Source: Streptomyces plumbidurans
GTDB lineage: Bacteria > Actinomycetota > Actinomycetes > Streptomycetales > Streptomycetaceae
Direction of reading: 5' to 3'
Assembly (NCBI RefSeq): GCF_019857225.1
Contig: NZ_JAFJSY010000037.1
Coordinates: 1-58,280, forward strand
Length of the DNA: 58,280 nucleotides
This document shows positions 26,084-33,815 of this stretch, in pieces; the first letter of the stretch is position 1; each line of letters opens with the position of its first letter. The position numbers were made by a program, and so were the translations under genes. Under the pieces are notes generated by a model. That model worked only from the letters and a program-made list of their open reading frames with translations, was not told the DNA's origin and searched no databases.

Positions 26084-26319
26084 CCGTCGCTGTAGCCGTC
26101 GCGGTGGTGGTGCCGTTCCTCTTCCACGACCGGCGTCGTGGGCGGTACGACCACACGGCGGCGGCGGGCGATGCCGCTGAAGGTGCTGACGCCGATCAGT
26201 CCGACGATCATGAGGATGATGCCGACCAGATCGAGATTGACCCCCTTCATGTGCCAGTCGGTCGCGAACGTGAGAATTGCTCCCGCGGCGATGAGGATGA
26301 TGCATCCGCCGAGGCCCAT
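26071..26319 (-). CDS. Small two-helix membrane protein (DUF6458-like)
   Basis: An 82-aa protein with two transmembrane helices (GLGGCIILIAAGAILTFAT and LDLVGIILMIVGLIGVSTF) and a C-terminal cytoplasmic Arg/His-rich tail (ARRRRVVV ... EEERHHHRDGYSDGYGV). The ATG at 26319 follows GGAGG at ~8 nt and is preferred to a start 16 codons upstream. The arrangement matches the small DUF6458 proteins found in actinobacteria; function unknown. Converges with and overlaps the NHL gene. Confidence 0.8.
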   Translation of the reverse strand: MGLGGCIILIAAGAILTFATDWHMKGVNLDLVGIILMIVGLIGVSTFSGIARRRRVVVPPTTPVVEEERHHHRDGYSDGYGV

Positions 26320-26424
26320 GAGTGTCGCCTCCCTCTCCGGTCCGGTGGCTTCCGGACTCCCGGTCAACTCCGGGTACCCGCAGGGGAGCTGCTCATGCGG
26401 AGGCGACCGCTCAGGTCTGCGCCG

Positions 26425-27768
26425 TCAGCCCTGAAGGAACGCCACCAGCGCGTTCGCCAGCAGATGCGGGTCGTCGGCGCCGCACAGTTCACGCGCGCTG
26501 TGCATGGAGAGGATCGCCACGCCGATGTCGACGGTCTTGATGCCGTGCCGGGCGGCGGTGATCGGGCCGATCGTGGTGCCGCACGGCATGGAGTTGTTGG
26601 AGACGAAGGACTGGAAGGGGACGTTCGCCTTCTCGCAGGCGGCGGCGAAGACCGCGCGGCCCGAACCGTCGGTGGCGTAGCGGTTGTTGACGTTGACCTT
26701 GAGGATGGGACCGCCGTTGACCCGCGGGTGGTGCGTCGGGTCGTGCCGCTCCGCGTAGTTGGGGTGGACGGCGTGGCCGGTGTCGGAGGACAGGCAGACC
26801 GTGCCCGCGAAGGCCCTGGCCCGGTCCTCGAAGGACCCGCCGCGCGCGAACACCGAACGCTCCAGCACGCTGCCGAGCAGCGGCCCGTCCGCGCCCGTGT
26901 CCGACTGCGAGCCGTTCTCCTCGTGGTCGAAGGCGGCCAGGACGGGGATGCAGGACAGGTCGCTGCTGCCGGCCACCGCCGTCAGCGCGGCCACACCGGC
27001 GTGCACGGACAGCAGGTTGTCCATCCGCGGCCCGGCGACCAGTTCCTTGTCCCGGCCGAGATGGGCCGGCGCCTCCACGGAGTGCGTCATCAGGTCCCAG
27101 CCGGTGACCTGGCCCGCGCCGAGCCCGGCCTCCTCCTCCAGGAAGGCGATCAGATCGCCCTCGCGCACGTCGTTGCCCAGGCCCCAGATCGGCAGGATGT
27201 GGCGCTGCTTGTCGAGCTTGAGGCCGTCCGCCGACACCGAGCGGTCGAGGTGGATGGCGAGCTGGGGGACCCGCATCAGCGGCCGGTCGACGTTGACCAG
27301 CCGGGTCGAGCCGTCCCGCAGGGTGAGCCGGCCGGACAGGCCCAGGTCGCGGTCGAGCCAGGAGTTCAGCAGCGGCCCGCCGTAGATCTCCACGGCGACT
27401 TGGCGCCAGCCGTGCGCTCCGGTGTCGGGCTGCGGCTTGACCCGCAGGTTCGGGGAGTCGGTGTGCGCGCCGACGATGCGGAACGGCGTGTGGGGCGCCG
27501 CTCCCTCGGGGACGTACCAGGCCACGATCGCGCCGCCGCGCAGCACGTATCTGCCGCCGCTGCCCGCGGCCGAGACCGCGACGCCGGCGTCGGCGGCGTC
27601 CGCCGCCGGCTCCATGTCCCAGGCGTCCGTCTCCGAGACCTGCCTGAACCCGGCCTTCTCCAGCCGCTCGGCGGCACTGGCCACCGCGTGGTACGGCGAC
27701 GGGCTCGCCGCCAGGAAGGACATCAGGTCGTCGGTGTGGCCGCGGTCGAAGCGGTGGGGTGCGCTCAT
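26425..27768 (-). CDS. M18-family aminopeptidase
   Basis: A 447-aa zinc aminopeptidase (aspartyl aminopeptidase/ApeB type), a cytoplasmic dodecameric tetrahedral enzyme. Metal-binding motifs: AHTDSPNLRVKP, DHEENGSQSDTGADGPLL and DTGHAVHPNYAERHDPTHHP, plus the final SMHSARELCG. The ATG at 27768 has AAGGTG before it; a GTG 9 bp upstream is possible. Monocistronic, separated from the acyl-CoA dehydrogenase gene by a terminator. Confidence 0.92.
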   Translation of the reverse strand: MSAPHRFDRGHTDDLMSFLAASPSPYHAVASAAERLEKAGFRQVSETDAWDMEPAADAADAGVAVSAAGSGGRYVLRGGAIVAWYVPEGAAPHTPFRIVGAHTDSPNLRVKPQPDTGAHGWRQVAVEIYGGPLLNSWLDRDLGLSGRLTLRDGSTRLVNVDRPLMRVPQLAIHLDRSVSADGLKLDKQRHILPIWGLGNDVREGDLIAFLEEEAGLGAGQVTGWDLMTHSVEAPAHLGRDKELVAGPRMDNLLSVHAGVAALTAVAGSSDLSCIPVLAAFDHEENGSQSDTGADGPLLGSVLERSVFARGGSFEDRARAFAGTVCLSSDTGHAVHPNYAERHDPTHHPRVNGGPILKVNVNNRYATDGSGRAVFAAACEKANVPFQSFVSNNSMPCGTTIGPITAARHGIKTVDIGVAILSMHSARELCGADDPHLLANALVAFLQG

Positions 27769-27789
27769 GGGGTTCACCTTAACGACGTA

Positions 27790-27825
27790 CGAGGGCCCAC
27801 TCCTCGTAGCGGGAGCGGGCCCTCG
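27790..27825 (-). terminator. Terminator after the acyl-CoA dehydrogenase gene
   Basis: GAGGGCCC / GGGCCCTC arms with an inner CTCC/GGAG pair and one mismatch form a long hairpin between the dehydrogenase stop and the aminopeptidase start. Confidence 0.7.
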
Positions 27826-27899
27826 TGAGGGCGATGTGGAATTTTGGCTACCCAGAACCGGGGCGCCGGAACCCGCGACGGGGAACGCGACGGGGAACG

Positions 27900-29726
27900 C
27901 TAGAAGGCGTCCTCGTCCAGCTCCATCAGGTCCAGCTCGACGCCCTCGGCGAGCTTGCGCGCGCCGGTGACGCCCGGCAGGACGTTGGCCGCGAAGAACT
28001 TCGCCGCCGCGATCTTGCCCTGGTAGAACGCCTTGTCCTTGCTGCTGGCCGTCTCCAGCTTGTCGGCGGCGACCGCGGCACCCTTGAGCAGCAGATAGCC
28101 GACGACCACGTCACCGGAGGCCATGAGCAGGCGGGTGGTGTTCAGGCCCACCTTGTAGATGTTCTTGACGTCCTGCTCGGTGGCCGCGAGGTCGGTCAGC
28201 ATCAGGCCGACGATGGCCTCCAGCTCGACGGCGGCCTTCGCCAGGTGCTCACGGGCGCCCGCCAGCTCCTCGCCGCCGGTGCCGAGCGCCAGGAACTTCT
28301 TGATGTCCTCGGCCAGCGAGTTCAGCGCCGCGCCCTGGTTGCGGACGATCTTCCGGAAGAAGAAGTCCTGGCCCTGGATCGCGGTGGTGCCCTCGTACAG
28401 GGTGTCGATCTTGGCGTCGCGGATGTACTGCTCGATCGGGTACTCCTGCAGGAACCCGGAGCCGCCGAAGGTCTGCAGCGACTGGGCGAGCTGCTCGTAG
28501 CCCTTCTCGGAGCCGTAGCCCTTGACGATCGGCAGCAGCAGGTCGTTGAGCGCGATCTCGGCCTTGGCGTCCTCGCCGGCCGCTTCCTTGACCTGGATCT
28601 CGTCCTGGAGGGCGGCGGTGTGGAGGACCAGGGCGCGCATGCCCTCGGCGTACGCCTTCTGCGTCATCAGCGAGCGGCGCACGTCGGGGTGGTGGGTGAT
28701 GGTGACCTTCGGCGCGGTCTTGTCCATGAAGTTCGCCAGGTCGGGGCCCTGGACGCGCTCCTTGGCGTACTCCAGCGCGTTCAGGTAGCCCGTCGACAGC
28801 GTGGAGATCGCCTTCGTGCCGACCATCATGCGGGCGAACTCGATGATGCGGAACATCTGGCGGATGCCGTCGTGCTTGTCGCCGATCAGCCAGCCCTTGG
28901 CGGGGTGCTGGTCGCCGAAGGTCATCTCGCAGGTGTTGGAGGCCTTCAGGCCCATCTTGTGCTCGACGTTGGTGGCGTAGACGCCGTTGCGCTCGCCGAG
29001 TTCACCGGTCTCGAAGTCGAACTCGTACTTCGGCACGAGGAAGAGGGACAGGCCCTTGGTGCCGGGACCGGCACCCTCGGGGCGGGCGAGGACGTAGTGG
29101 AGGATGTTCTCCGACATGTCGTGCTCACCGGAGGTGATGAAGCGCTTCACGCCCTCGATGTGCCAGGAGCCGTCCTCCTGCTGGACCGCCTTGGTACGGC
29201 CGGCGCCCACGTCGGAGCCCGCGTCGGGCTCGGTGAGCACCATCGTGGAGCCCCACTGCTTCTCCACGGCGATCTTGGCGATGTGCTTCTGGACCTCGTT
29301 GCCCTCCTCGAAGAGGATGCCGGCGAACGCGGGGCCCGAGGAGTACATCCACACGGCCGGGTTGGCGCCGAGCACCAGTTCCGCGTAGGCCCAGATCAGG
29401 GAGCGCGGGGCGGTGGTGCCGCCGATCTCCTCGGGCAGGCCCAGGCGCCAGTACTCCGACTCCATGAAGGACTTGTAGCTCTTCTTGAAGGACGCCGGGA
29501 CCGGGGCGGTGTGGGTCTCCGGGTCGAAGACCGGGGGGTTGCGGTCGGCGTCGGCGAAGGACTCCGCCAGCTCGTTCTCCGCGAGCCGGGTCAGCTCCTC
29601 GAGGATGCTCTTCGCGGTCTCGGTGTCCATCTCCTCGAACGGGCCGGTGCCGTACAGCTTGTCCCGCCCGAGGACTTCGAAGAGGTTGAACTCGATGTCG
29701 CGCAGATTCGACTTGTAGTGCCCCAT
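27900..29726 (-). CDS. Acyl-CoA dehydrogenase, DmdC-like long form
   Basis: A 608-aa flavoprotein, longer than the ~380-aa standard enzyme and like the DmdC/FadE5-type forms with an added N-terminal motif (MGHYKSNLRDIEFNLFEVL) and a C-terminal helical extension. Seen: substrate and FAD segments (TMVLTEPDAGSDVG, KRFITSGEHDM) and the catalytic-Glu segment DTLYEGTTAIQGQDF. It oxidises acyl-CoA to 2-enoyl-CoA, passing electrons to ETF. Chain length cannot be told. Divergent from sseB across ~150 bp that carries an inverted repeat. Confidence 0.9.
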   Translation of the reverse strand: MGHYKSNLRDIEFNLFEVLGRDKLYGTGPFEEMDTETAKSILEELTRLAENELAESFADADRNPPVFDPETHTAPVPASFKKSYKSFMESEYWRLGLPEEIGGTTAPRSLIWAYAELVLGANPAVWMYSSGPAFAGILFEEGNEVQKHIAKIAVEKQWGSTMVLTEPDAGSDVGAGRTKAVQQEDGSWHIEGVKRFITSGEHDMSENILHYVLARPEGAGPGTKGLSLFLVPKYEFDFETGELGERNGVYATNVEHKMGLKASNTCEMTFGDQHPAKGWLIGDKHDGIRQMFRIIEFARMMVGTKAISTLSTGYLNALEYAKERVQGPDLANFMDKTAPKVTITHHPDVRRSLMTQKAYAEGMRALVLHTAALQDEIQVKEAAGEDAKAEIALNDLLLPIVKGYGSEKGYEQLAQSLQTFGGSGFLQEYPIEQYIRDAKIDTLYEGTTAIQGQDFFFRKIVRNQGAALNSLAEDIKKFLALGTGGEELAGAREHLAKAAVELEAIVGLMLTDLAATEQDVKNIYKVGLNTTRLLMASGDVVVGYLLLKGAAVAADKLETASSKDKAFYQGKIAAAKFFAANVLPGVTGARKLAEGVELDLMELDEDAF

Positions 29727-29797
29727 GGCGACGGCTCCGTTAGAGAGATCGGCGAGGCACCGGGTGTAGCTCCTCGCGCTAGTTCACGTACCAACAA

Positions 29798-29816
29798 GTA
29801 GCTACGATGATGCTAC
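29798..29816. promoter_or_regulatory. Inverted repeat GTAGC-N9-GCTAC between divergent genes
   Basis: The dyad lies in an AT-rich patch ~70 bp upstream of the acyl-CoA dehydrogenase start. It is a plausible operator of a fatty-acid-responsive repressor, an inference from position only. Confidence 0.35.
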
Positions 29817-29875
29817 CCGTCGGTAATAAGAAGCAAGCCCGAATCGGTCATCTGTGACTCAGTACTCTTGCGTCC

Positions 29876-30343
29876 ATGTACGGCTACGACCAGAACGTGG
29901 GTGCGGGTGCGCAGCAGCAGTACGCCCAGCCGCCGCCGGGCCCGGGCGGTTACGGGCAGCAGCCACCGCTGTACCCCGAGCCGTCCCCGCCGTCGCTCGC
30001 GGACGCGGTGCGGGCCTTCACCACCGGCCAGCTCTCCGCGGAGGATTTCCAGCAGGTCTTCGCCACGTCGAAGGTCTACTGCCCGCGCGGCGACAACCCG
30101 GGTTTCCTCGCCCTGCACAACACCCAGCAGCCGGTGATCCCGATGTTCACCTCGCTCAAGGAGCTGCGCCGGTACGCGGGCAAGGAGTCCAAGTACTTCG
30201 TGATCACGGGAGCGGAGGTCATCGACCTGCTGCCCACCGGCTACGGCTTCGTCCTCGACATGGAGGGCGAGCACCGCATGGTCTTCGACGCGAAGGCCGT
30301 GGAGCAGATGGTCGAGTTCGCGATGCGCAGGATGTACGGCTGA
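29876..30343 (+). CDS. SseB-family protein
   Basis: A 155-aa protein with a Gln/Pro/Gly/Tyr-rich N-terminal tail (~35 residues) and an SseB-like alpha/beta domain: FLALHNTQQPVIPMFTSLKEL, YFVITGAEVIDLLPTGYGFV and a final helix VEQMVEFAMRRMYG. The family's role is unsettled; members often lie near secretion or stress genes. TACTCT lies 7 bp before the ATG, so the mRNA is probably leaderless. A terminator follows. Confidence 0.82.
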   Translation: MYGYDQNVGAGAQQQYAQPPPGPGGYGQQPPLYPEPSPPSLADAVRAFTTGQLSAEDFQQVFATSKVYCPRGDNPGFLALHNTQQPVIPMFTSLKELRRYAGKESKYFVITGAEVIDLLPTGYGFVLDMEGEHRMVFDAKAVEQMVEFAMRRMYG

Positions 30344-30357
30344 CGCGTGCCACCGGC

Positions 30358-30383
30358 GGCCCGGAGGGAATGCCCTCCGGGCC
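30358..30383 (+). terminator. Terminator after sseB
   Basis: An 11-bp stem GGCCCGGAGGG / CCCTCCGGGCC with an AATG loop, followed by TTCTCTGTTTT. Confidence 0.88.
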
Positions 30384-30405
30384 TTCTCTGTTTTGGGTGG
30401 CAGAA

Positions 30406-30421
30406 AGTTCAATGCTCAACT
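30406..30421. promoter_or_regulatory. Imperfect dyad upstream of pirin, MarR-like operator candidate
   Basis: AGTTCAATGCTCAACT has matching AGTT/AACT ends and lies ~30 bp before the pirin start, overlapping a possible TAAACT -10. Similar sites are used by MarR-family redox repressors. Confidence 0.4.
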
Positions 30422-30451
30422 AAACTGGTGTCACACCAAGGAGGTACCGAC

Positions 30452-31423
30452 ATGCCTGCAGTGACTGTCGAGAACCCGCTGACGCTGCCGCGCGTCACCG
30501 CGCCGGCCGACGCAGAGGCGCGTCCCGTACTCGCCGTCACGACCGCGCCGAGCGGTTTCGAGGGCGAGGGCTTCCCGGTGCGCCGGGCGTTCGCGGGGAT
30601 CAATTACCAGTACCTCGACCCGTTCATCATGATGGATCAGATGGGTGAGGTGGACTACGGGCCGTCCGAGCCGAAGGGGACCCCCTGGCATCCGCACCGG
30701 GGGTTCGAGACCGTGACGTACATCATCGACGGAACGTTCGTCCACCAGGACAGCAATGGCGGCGGCGGGACCATCACGAACGGCGACACCCAGTGGATGA
30801 CGGCGGGCTCCGGCCTGCTGCACATCGAGACCCCGCCCGAGTCGCTCGTCGTGTCCGGCGGCCTCTTCCACGGCCTTCAGCTCTGGGTCAACCTGCCCGC
30901 CAAGGACAAGATGCGGGACCCGCGCTACCAGGACATCCGCGGCGGCCAGGTGCAGCTGCTGACCTCGCCGGACGGTGGCTCTCTGCTCCGCGTCATCGCG
31001 GGCGAACTGGACGGCCACCAGGGCCCCGGCATCACGCACACGCCGATCACCATGGTCCACGCGACCCTGGCACCGGGCGCTGAGATCACGCTGCCGTGGC
31101 GCGAGGACTTCAACGGTCTCGCCTACGTCCTGGCCGGGCGCGGCAGCGTGGGCGCCGAGCGCCGCCCGGTCCACCTGGGCCAGACGGCCGTCTTCGGCAG
31201 CGGCGGCTCGCTGACCGTGCGCGCGGACGAGAAGCAGGACTCGAACACCCCGGACCTGGAGGTCGTGCTCCTGGGCGGGCAGCCCATCCGTGAGCCGATG
31301 GCCCACTACGGCCCGTTCGTGATGAACACCCGCGAGGAACTGCAGCAGGCCTTCGACGACTTCCAGAAGGGCCGCCTGGGGACGATCCCGGCGGTGCACG
31401 GGATGTCGGAGGGCGGCCTGTAG
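30452..31423 (+). CDS. Pirin-family bicupin protein
   Basis: A 323-aa pirin. The N-terminal cupin shows PFIMMDQMGEVDYGPSEP and the metal-site motif WHPHRGFETVTYIIDG, with a further His/Glu in LLHIETP. The C-terminal cupin includes the HLGQTAVFGSGG region and the closing segment REPMAHYGPFVMNTREE. Pirins bind Fe and can act as quercetin 2,3-dioxygenases or as redox-sensitive modulators; in Streptomyces a pirin has been tied to central metabolism. Strong AAGGAGG ribosome site 7 nt before the ATG. Confidence 0.9.
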   Translation: MPAVTVENPLTLPRVTAPADAEARPVLAVTTAPSGFEGEGFPVRRAFAGINYQYLDPFIMMDQMGEVDYGPSEPKGTPWHPHRGFETVTYIIDGTFVHQDSNGGGGTITNGDTQWMTAGSGLLHIETPPESLVVSGGLFHGLQLWVNLPAKDKMRDPRYQDIRGGQVQLLTSPDGGSLLRVIAGELDGHQGPGITHTPITMVHATLAPGAEITLPWREDFNGLAYVLAGRGSVGAERRPVHLGQTAVFGSGGSLTVRADEKQDSNTPDLEVVLLGGQPIREPMAHYGPFVMNTREELQQAFDDFQKGRLGTIPAVHGMSEGGL

Positions 31424-31468
31424 GGCCTCGCGCCGGACCTCCTCGCAGGCGCGAGCCAGGCGCGAGCG

Positions 31469-33640
31469 CTACTCCTGGAGTGAGCCGTCCGTCCCGGCCG
31501 TGCCCGGACCGGCGGACTCGTGGAGTTCGAACCAGATGCGTTTGCCCTCGCCCTGGGGGTCCACGCCCCAGGCGTCGGCGAGGAGTTCGATGAGGACCAG
31601 GCCGCGGCCGGAGGAGGCCAGCTCGCCGGGGCGGCGTTTGTGGGGGAGGGCGTCGCTGGTGTCGGTGACCTGGATGCGCATCCGGCGGGCGCCGGGCTCG
31701 CCCCGGACCTCGGCCAGCAGCAGTGCGTCGGCGTCGGTGTGCACCAGGACGTTGGTGAGCATCTCGGAGACCAGCAGCACCGCCGAGTCGACCTGGTCCG
31801 GCTCGGGCCAGTCGTGCAGCAGCTCGCGCAGTTGCTGGCGGGCGGCCGCCACCCGCTCCGGTTCCGCCTGTGCGACGGACAGCATGGTGCGGCGCACCGG
31901 CGGCGGTACGAGCAGGGCCTCGTCGGGGCTCTCCCCCGGCCGGGACAGCAGCAGTACCGCTATGTCGTCCTCGCGCCGGTCGGCGAGCGGGCCGGTGGTG
32001 TGGTGCGAGGAGGGCCCGTGCACGCCCTGTACCAGGGCGTCCGCCAGTTCCTCCAGATCGTCGCCCTTGTGTTCCTCCAGGATCGCGCGGATCCGCTGCC
32101 AGCCGCTCTCCAGGTCGTGGCCGCCGGTCTCGATCAGGCCGTCGGTGCAGATCAGCATGGTCTCGCCGGGTTGGAGGGTGATCCGCGTGGTCGGGTAGTC
32201 GGCGTCCGGGTCGATGCCCAGCGGCAGGCCGCCCGCCGTCGGACGGGCCAGCACCGTGCCGTCCGCCATGCGGATCGCCGGGTCGGGATGTCCGGCGCGC
32301 GCGATCTGCAGGACGCCCGTCGCCGGGTCGGCCTCCACGTACAGGCAGGTCGCGAAGCGCAGATCCGCCTCGTCGTCCTCGGAGTCGTCGGCTGCCATCC
32401 CGTGCAGGAAGCGGGAGGCGCGGGAGAGCACGGCGTCGGGGCGGTGGCCCTCGGAGGCGTAGGCGCGCAGTGCGATCCGCAGCTGGCCCATGAGACCGGC
32501 CGCGCGGACGTCGTGGCCCTGGACGTCGCCGATGACCAGGGCGATCCGGCCGCTCCCGGAGTGCGGACCGCCGGGCAGCGGGATCATGTCGTACCAGTCG
32601 CCGCCGACCTGGAGCCCGCCGCCGGTGGGTACGTAGCGGGCGGCGACGTTCATCCCGGGTATCTGCGGGCCGAGCGTCGGCAGCATCGAGCGCTGCAGGC
32701 CGTCGGTGAGCGCGCGCTCGGTCTCGGCGGCGCCGGCCCGCGACAGGGCCTGGGCGAGCATGCGGGCCACCGTCGTCAGCACCGAGCGCTCGTCGGGGTT
32801 GAAGGTGACGGGGTAGGCGAAGGCCGCCATCCAGGCGCCCATCGTGCGTCCGGCCACGGTCAGCGGCAGGAAGGCCCACGAGTGGCGGCCGAAGGACGAG
32901 GCGAGCGGCCAGGTGGCGGGATAGCGGGCCTTGTACTGCTCGGGGGTGGAGATGTACACGGCGCGGCCGGTGCGGACCACCTCGGCGGCCGGGTAGTCCG
33001 TGGCCAGGGCCATGTTCGAGAAGGGGCCGTCGTCGCCGGCCTTGTGTCCGTGGTGGCCGATGATCGTCAGGCGGTCGCCCTCGACGCCGAAGACGGCGAG
33101 CCCGTCCGGGCTGAACCCCGGCATCGACAGGCCGGCCGCGACCCGCAGCACCTCCTCCGTGGAGCGCGCCTCCGCCAGCGCGCGGCCCGCATCCAGCAGG
33201 AACGCCTCTCTGGAGCGCCGCCAGTCACCGGTGACGGCGCTGCGTCCGGCCGGGGTGCCCGGGGCGGGTTCGGTGACCTCCTGAAGGGTGCCGATCAGCT
33301 GGAAGGACCGCTTCTCGCGGTCGAAGGACGGCTTGGAGCGGGAGCGGACGACACGGATCACCCGGCCCTGCTCGTCCATGATCCGGATGCGGACCTCGGC
33401 CAGGGTGCGTTCGGCGACGGCGAGACCGACCACGGCGGTGATCTCGTTCCAGTCGACCGGGTGCAGACGGGCCCGGGTCTGTGCCTCGGTGAGGGTGGTC
33501 CCCACGGCGGGCAGGCCGAGCAGCCGGGCGGCCTCGGCGTTCACCGTGACCCGGTCGGTGGCGGTGTCCCATTGCCAGATGCCGGTCGCGAGGGTGGCGA
33601 GAACCTCCCCCACGGCGGGCAGAGGCTCACCAGTGCGCAT
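31469..33640 (-). CDS. SpoIIE-type PP2C phosphatase with PAS, GAF and HATPase domains
   Basis: A 723-aa regulator. PAS domain (~10-125: WQWDTATDRVTVNAEAARLLG), GAF domain (~145-300), PP2C/SpoIIE phosphatase (~325-550: GGDWYDMIPLPGG, VIGDVQGHDVRAAGLMG, CTDGLIETG, REDDIAVLLL) and C-terminal RsbW-like ATPase (~575-705: SEMLTNVLVHTD, SSGRGLVLIELLADAWG). Combining phosphatase and anti-sigma kinase modules suggests control of an anti-sigma/anti-anti-sigma switch in response to a cytoplasmic signal. No membrane helix. Divergent from aspS across a 175-bp region holding a parS site. Confidence 0.93.
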   Translation of the reverse strand: MRTGEPLPAVGEVLATLATGIWQWDTATDRVTVNAEAARLLGLPAVGTTLTEAQTRARLHPVDWNEITAVVGLAVAERTLAEVRIRIMDEQGRVIRVVRSRSKPSFDREKRSFQLIGTLQEVTEPAPGTPAGRSAVTGDWRRSREAFLLDAGRALAEARSTEEVLRVAAGLSMPGFSPDGLAVFGVEGDRLTIIGHHGHKAGDDGPFSNMALATDYPAAEVVRTGRAVYISTPEQYKARYPATWPLASSFGRHSWAFLPLTVAGRTMGAWMAAFAYPVTFNPDERSVLTTVARMLAQALSRAGAAETERALTDGLQRSMLPTLGPQIPGMNVAARYVPTGGGLQVGGDWYDMIPLPGGPHSGSGRIALVIGDVQGHDVRAAGLMGQLRIALRAYASEGHRPDAVLSRASRFLHGMAADDSEDDEADLRFATCLYVEADPATGVLQIARAGHPDPAIRMADGTVLARPTAGGLPLGIDPDADYPTTRITLQPGETMLICTDGLIETGGHDLESGWQRIRAILEEHKGDDLEELADALVQGVHGPSSHHTTGPLADRREDDIAVLLLSRPGESPDEALLVPPPVRRTMLSVAQAEPERVAAARQQLRELLHDWPEPDQVDSAVLLVSEMLTNVLVHTDADALLLAEVRGEPGARRMRIQVTDTSDALPHKRRPGELASSGRGLVLIELLADAWGVDPQGEGKRIWFELHESAGPGTAGTDGSLQE

Positions 33641-33679
33641 TGCCCCACTTTATGAAGAGGTGATCCAGGAGTGCCACTG

Positions 33680-33717
33680 ATTGCCACCCCGTAATGACCG
33701 ATTGCCTCCCCGTAATG
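33680..33717. repeat. Two 17-bp direct repeats, 21-bp period, in the aspS upstream region
   Basis: ATTGCCACCCCGTAATG (33680-33696) and ATTGCCTCCCCGTAATG (33701-33717) differ at one base. A period of two helical turns puts both on one face of DNA, as in a two-dimer protein site. Confidence 0.8.
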
Positions 33718-33731
33718 GTGGGGAGGCGATC
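33700..33731. promoter_or_regulatory. Hairpin in the aspS/SpoIIE intergenic region
   Basis: GCCTCCCC and GGGGAGGC (8 bp, extendable to 12 with one G-U) enclose GTAATGGT. It overlaps the second direct repeat and could be an operator or a structure in the aspS leader. Confidence 0.5.
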
Positions 33732-33756
33732 TTGGGGTGCCCGGTACCCTGGGGTT

Positions 33757-33770
33757 GTTTCACGTGAAAC
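33757..33770. promoter_or_regulatory. parS: parS site upstream of aspS
   Basis: A second perfect GTTTCACGTGAAAC palindrome, 46 bp before the aspS ATG and 31.6 kb from the first. ParB spreading here could touch the aspS promoter. Confidence 0.92.
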
Positions 33771-33815
33771 GCCATGAAACACAGACCCCGATCCGCGAAG
33801 ACTGGATGAACGACG

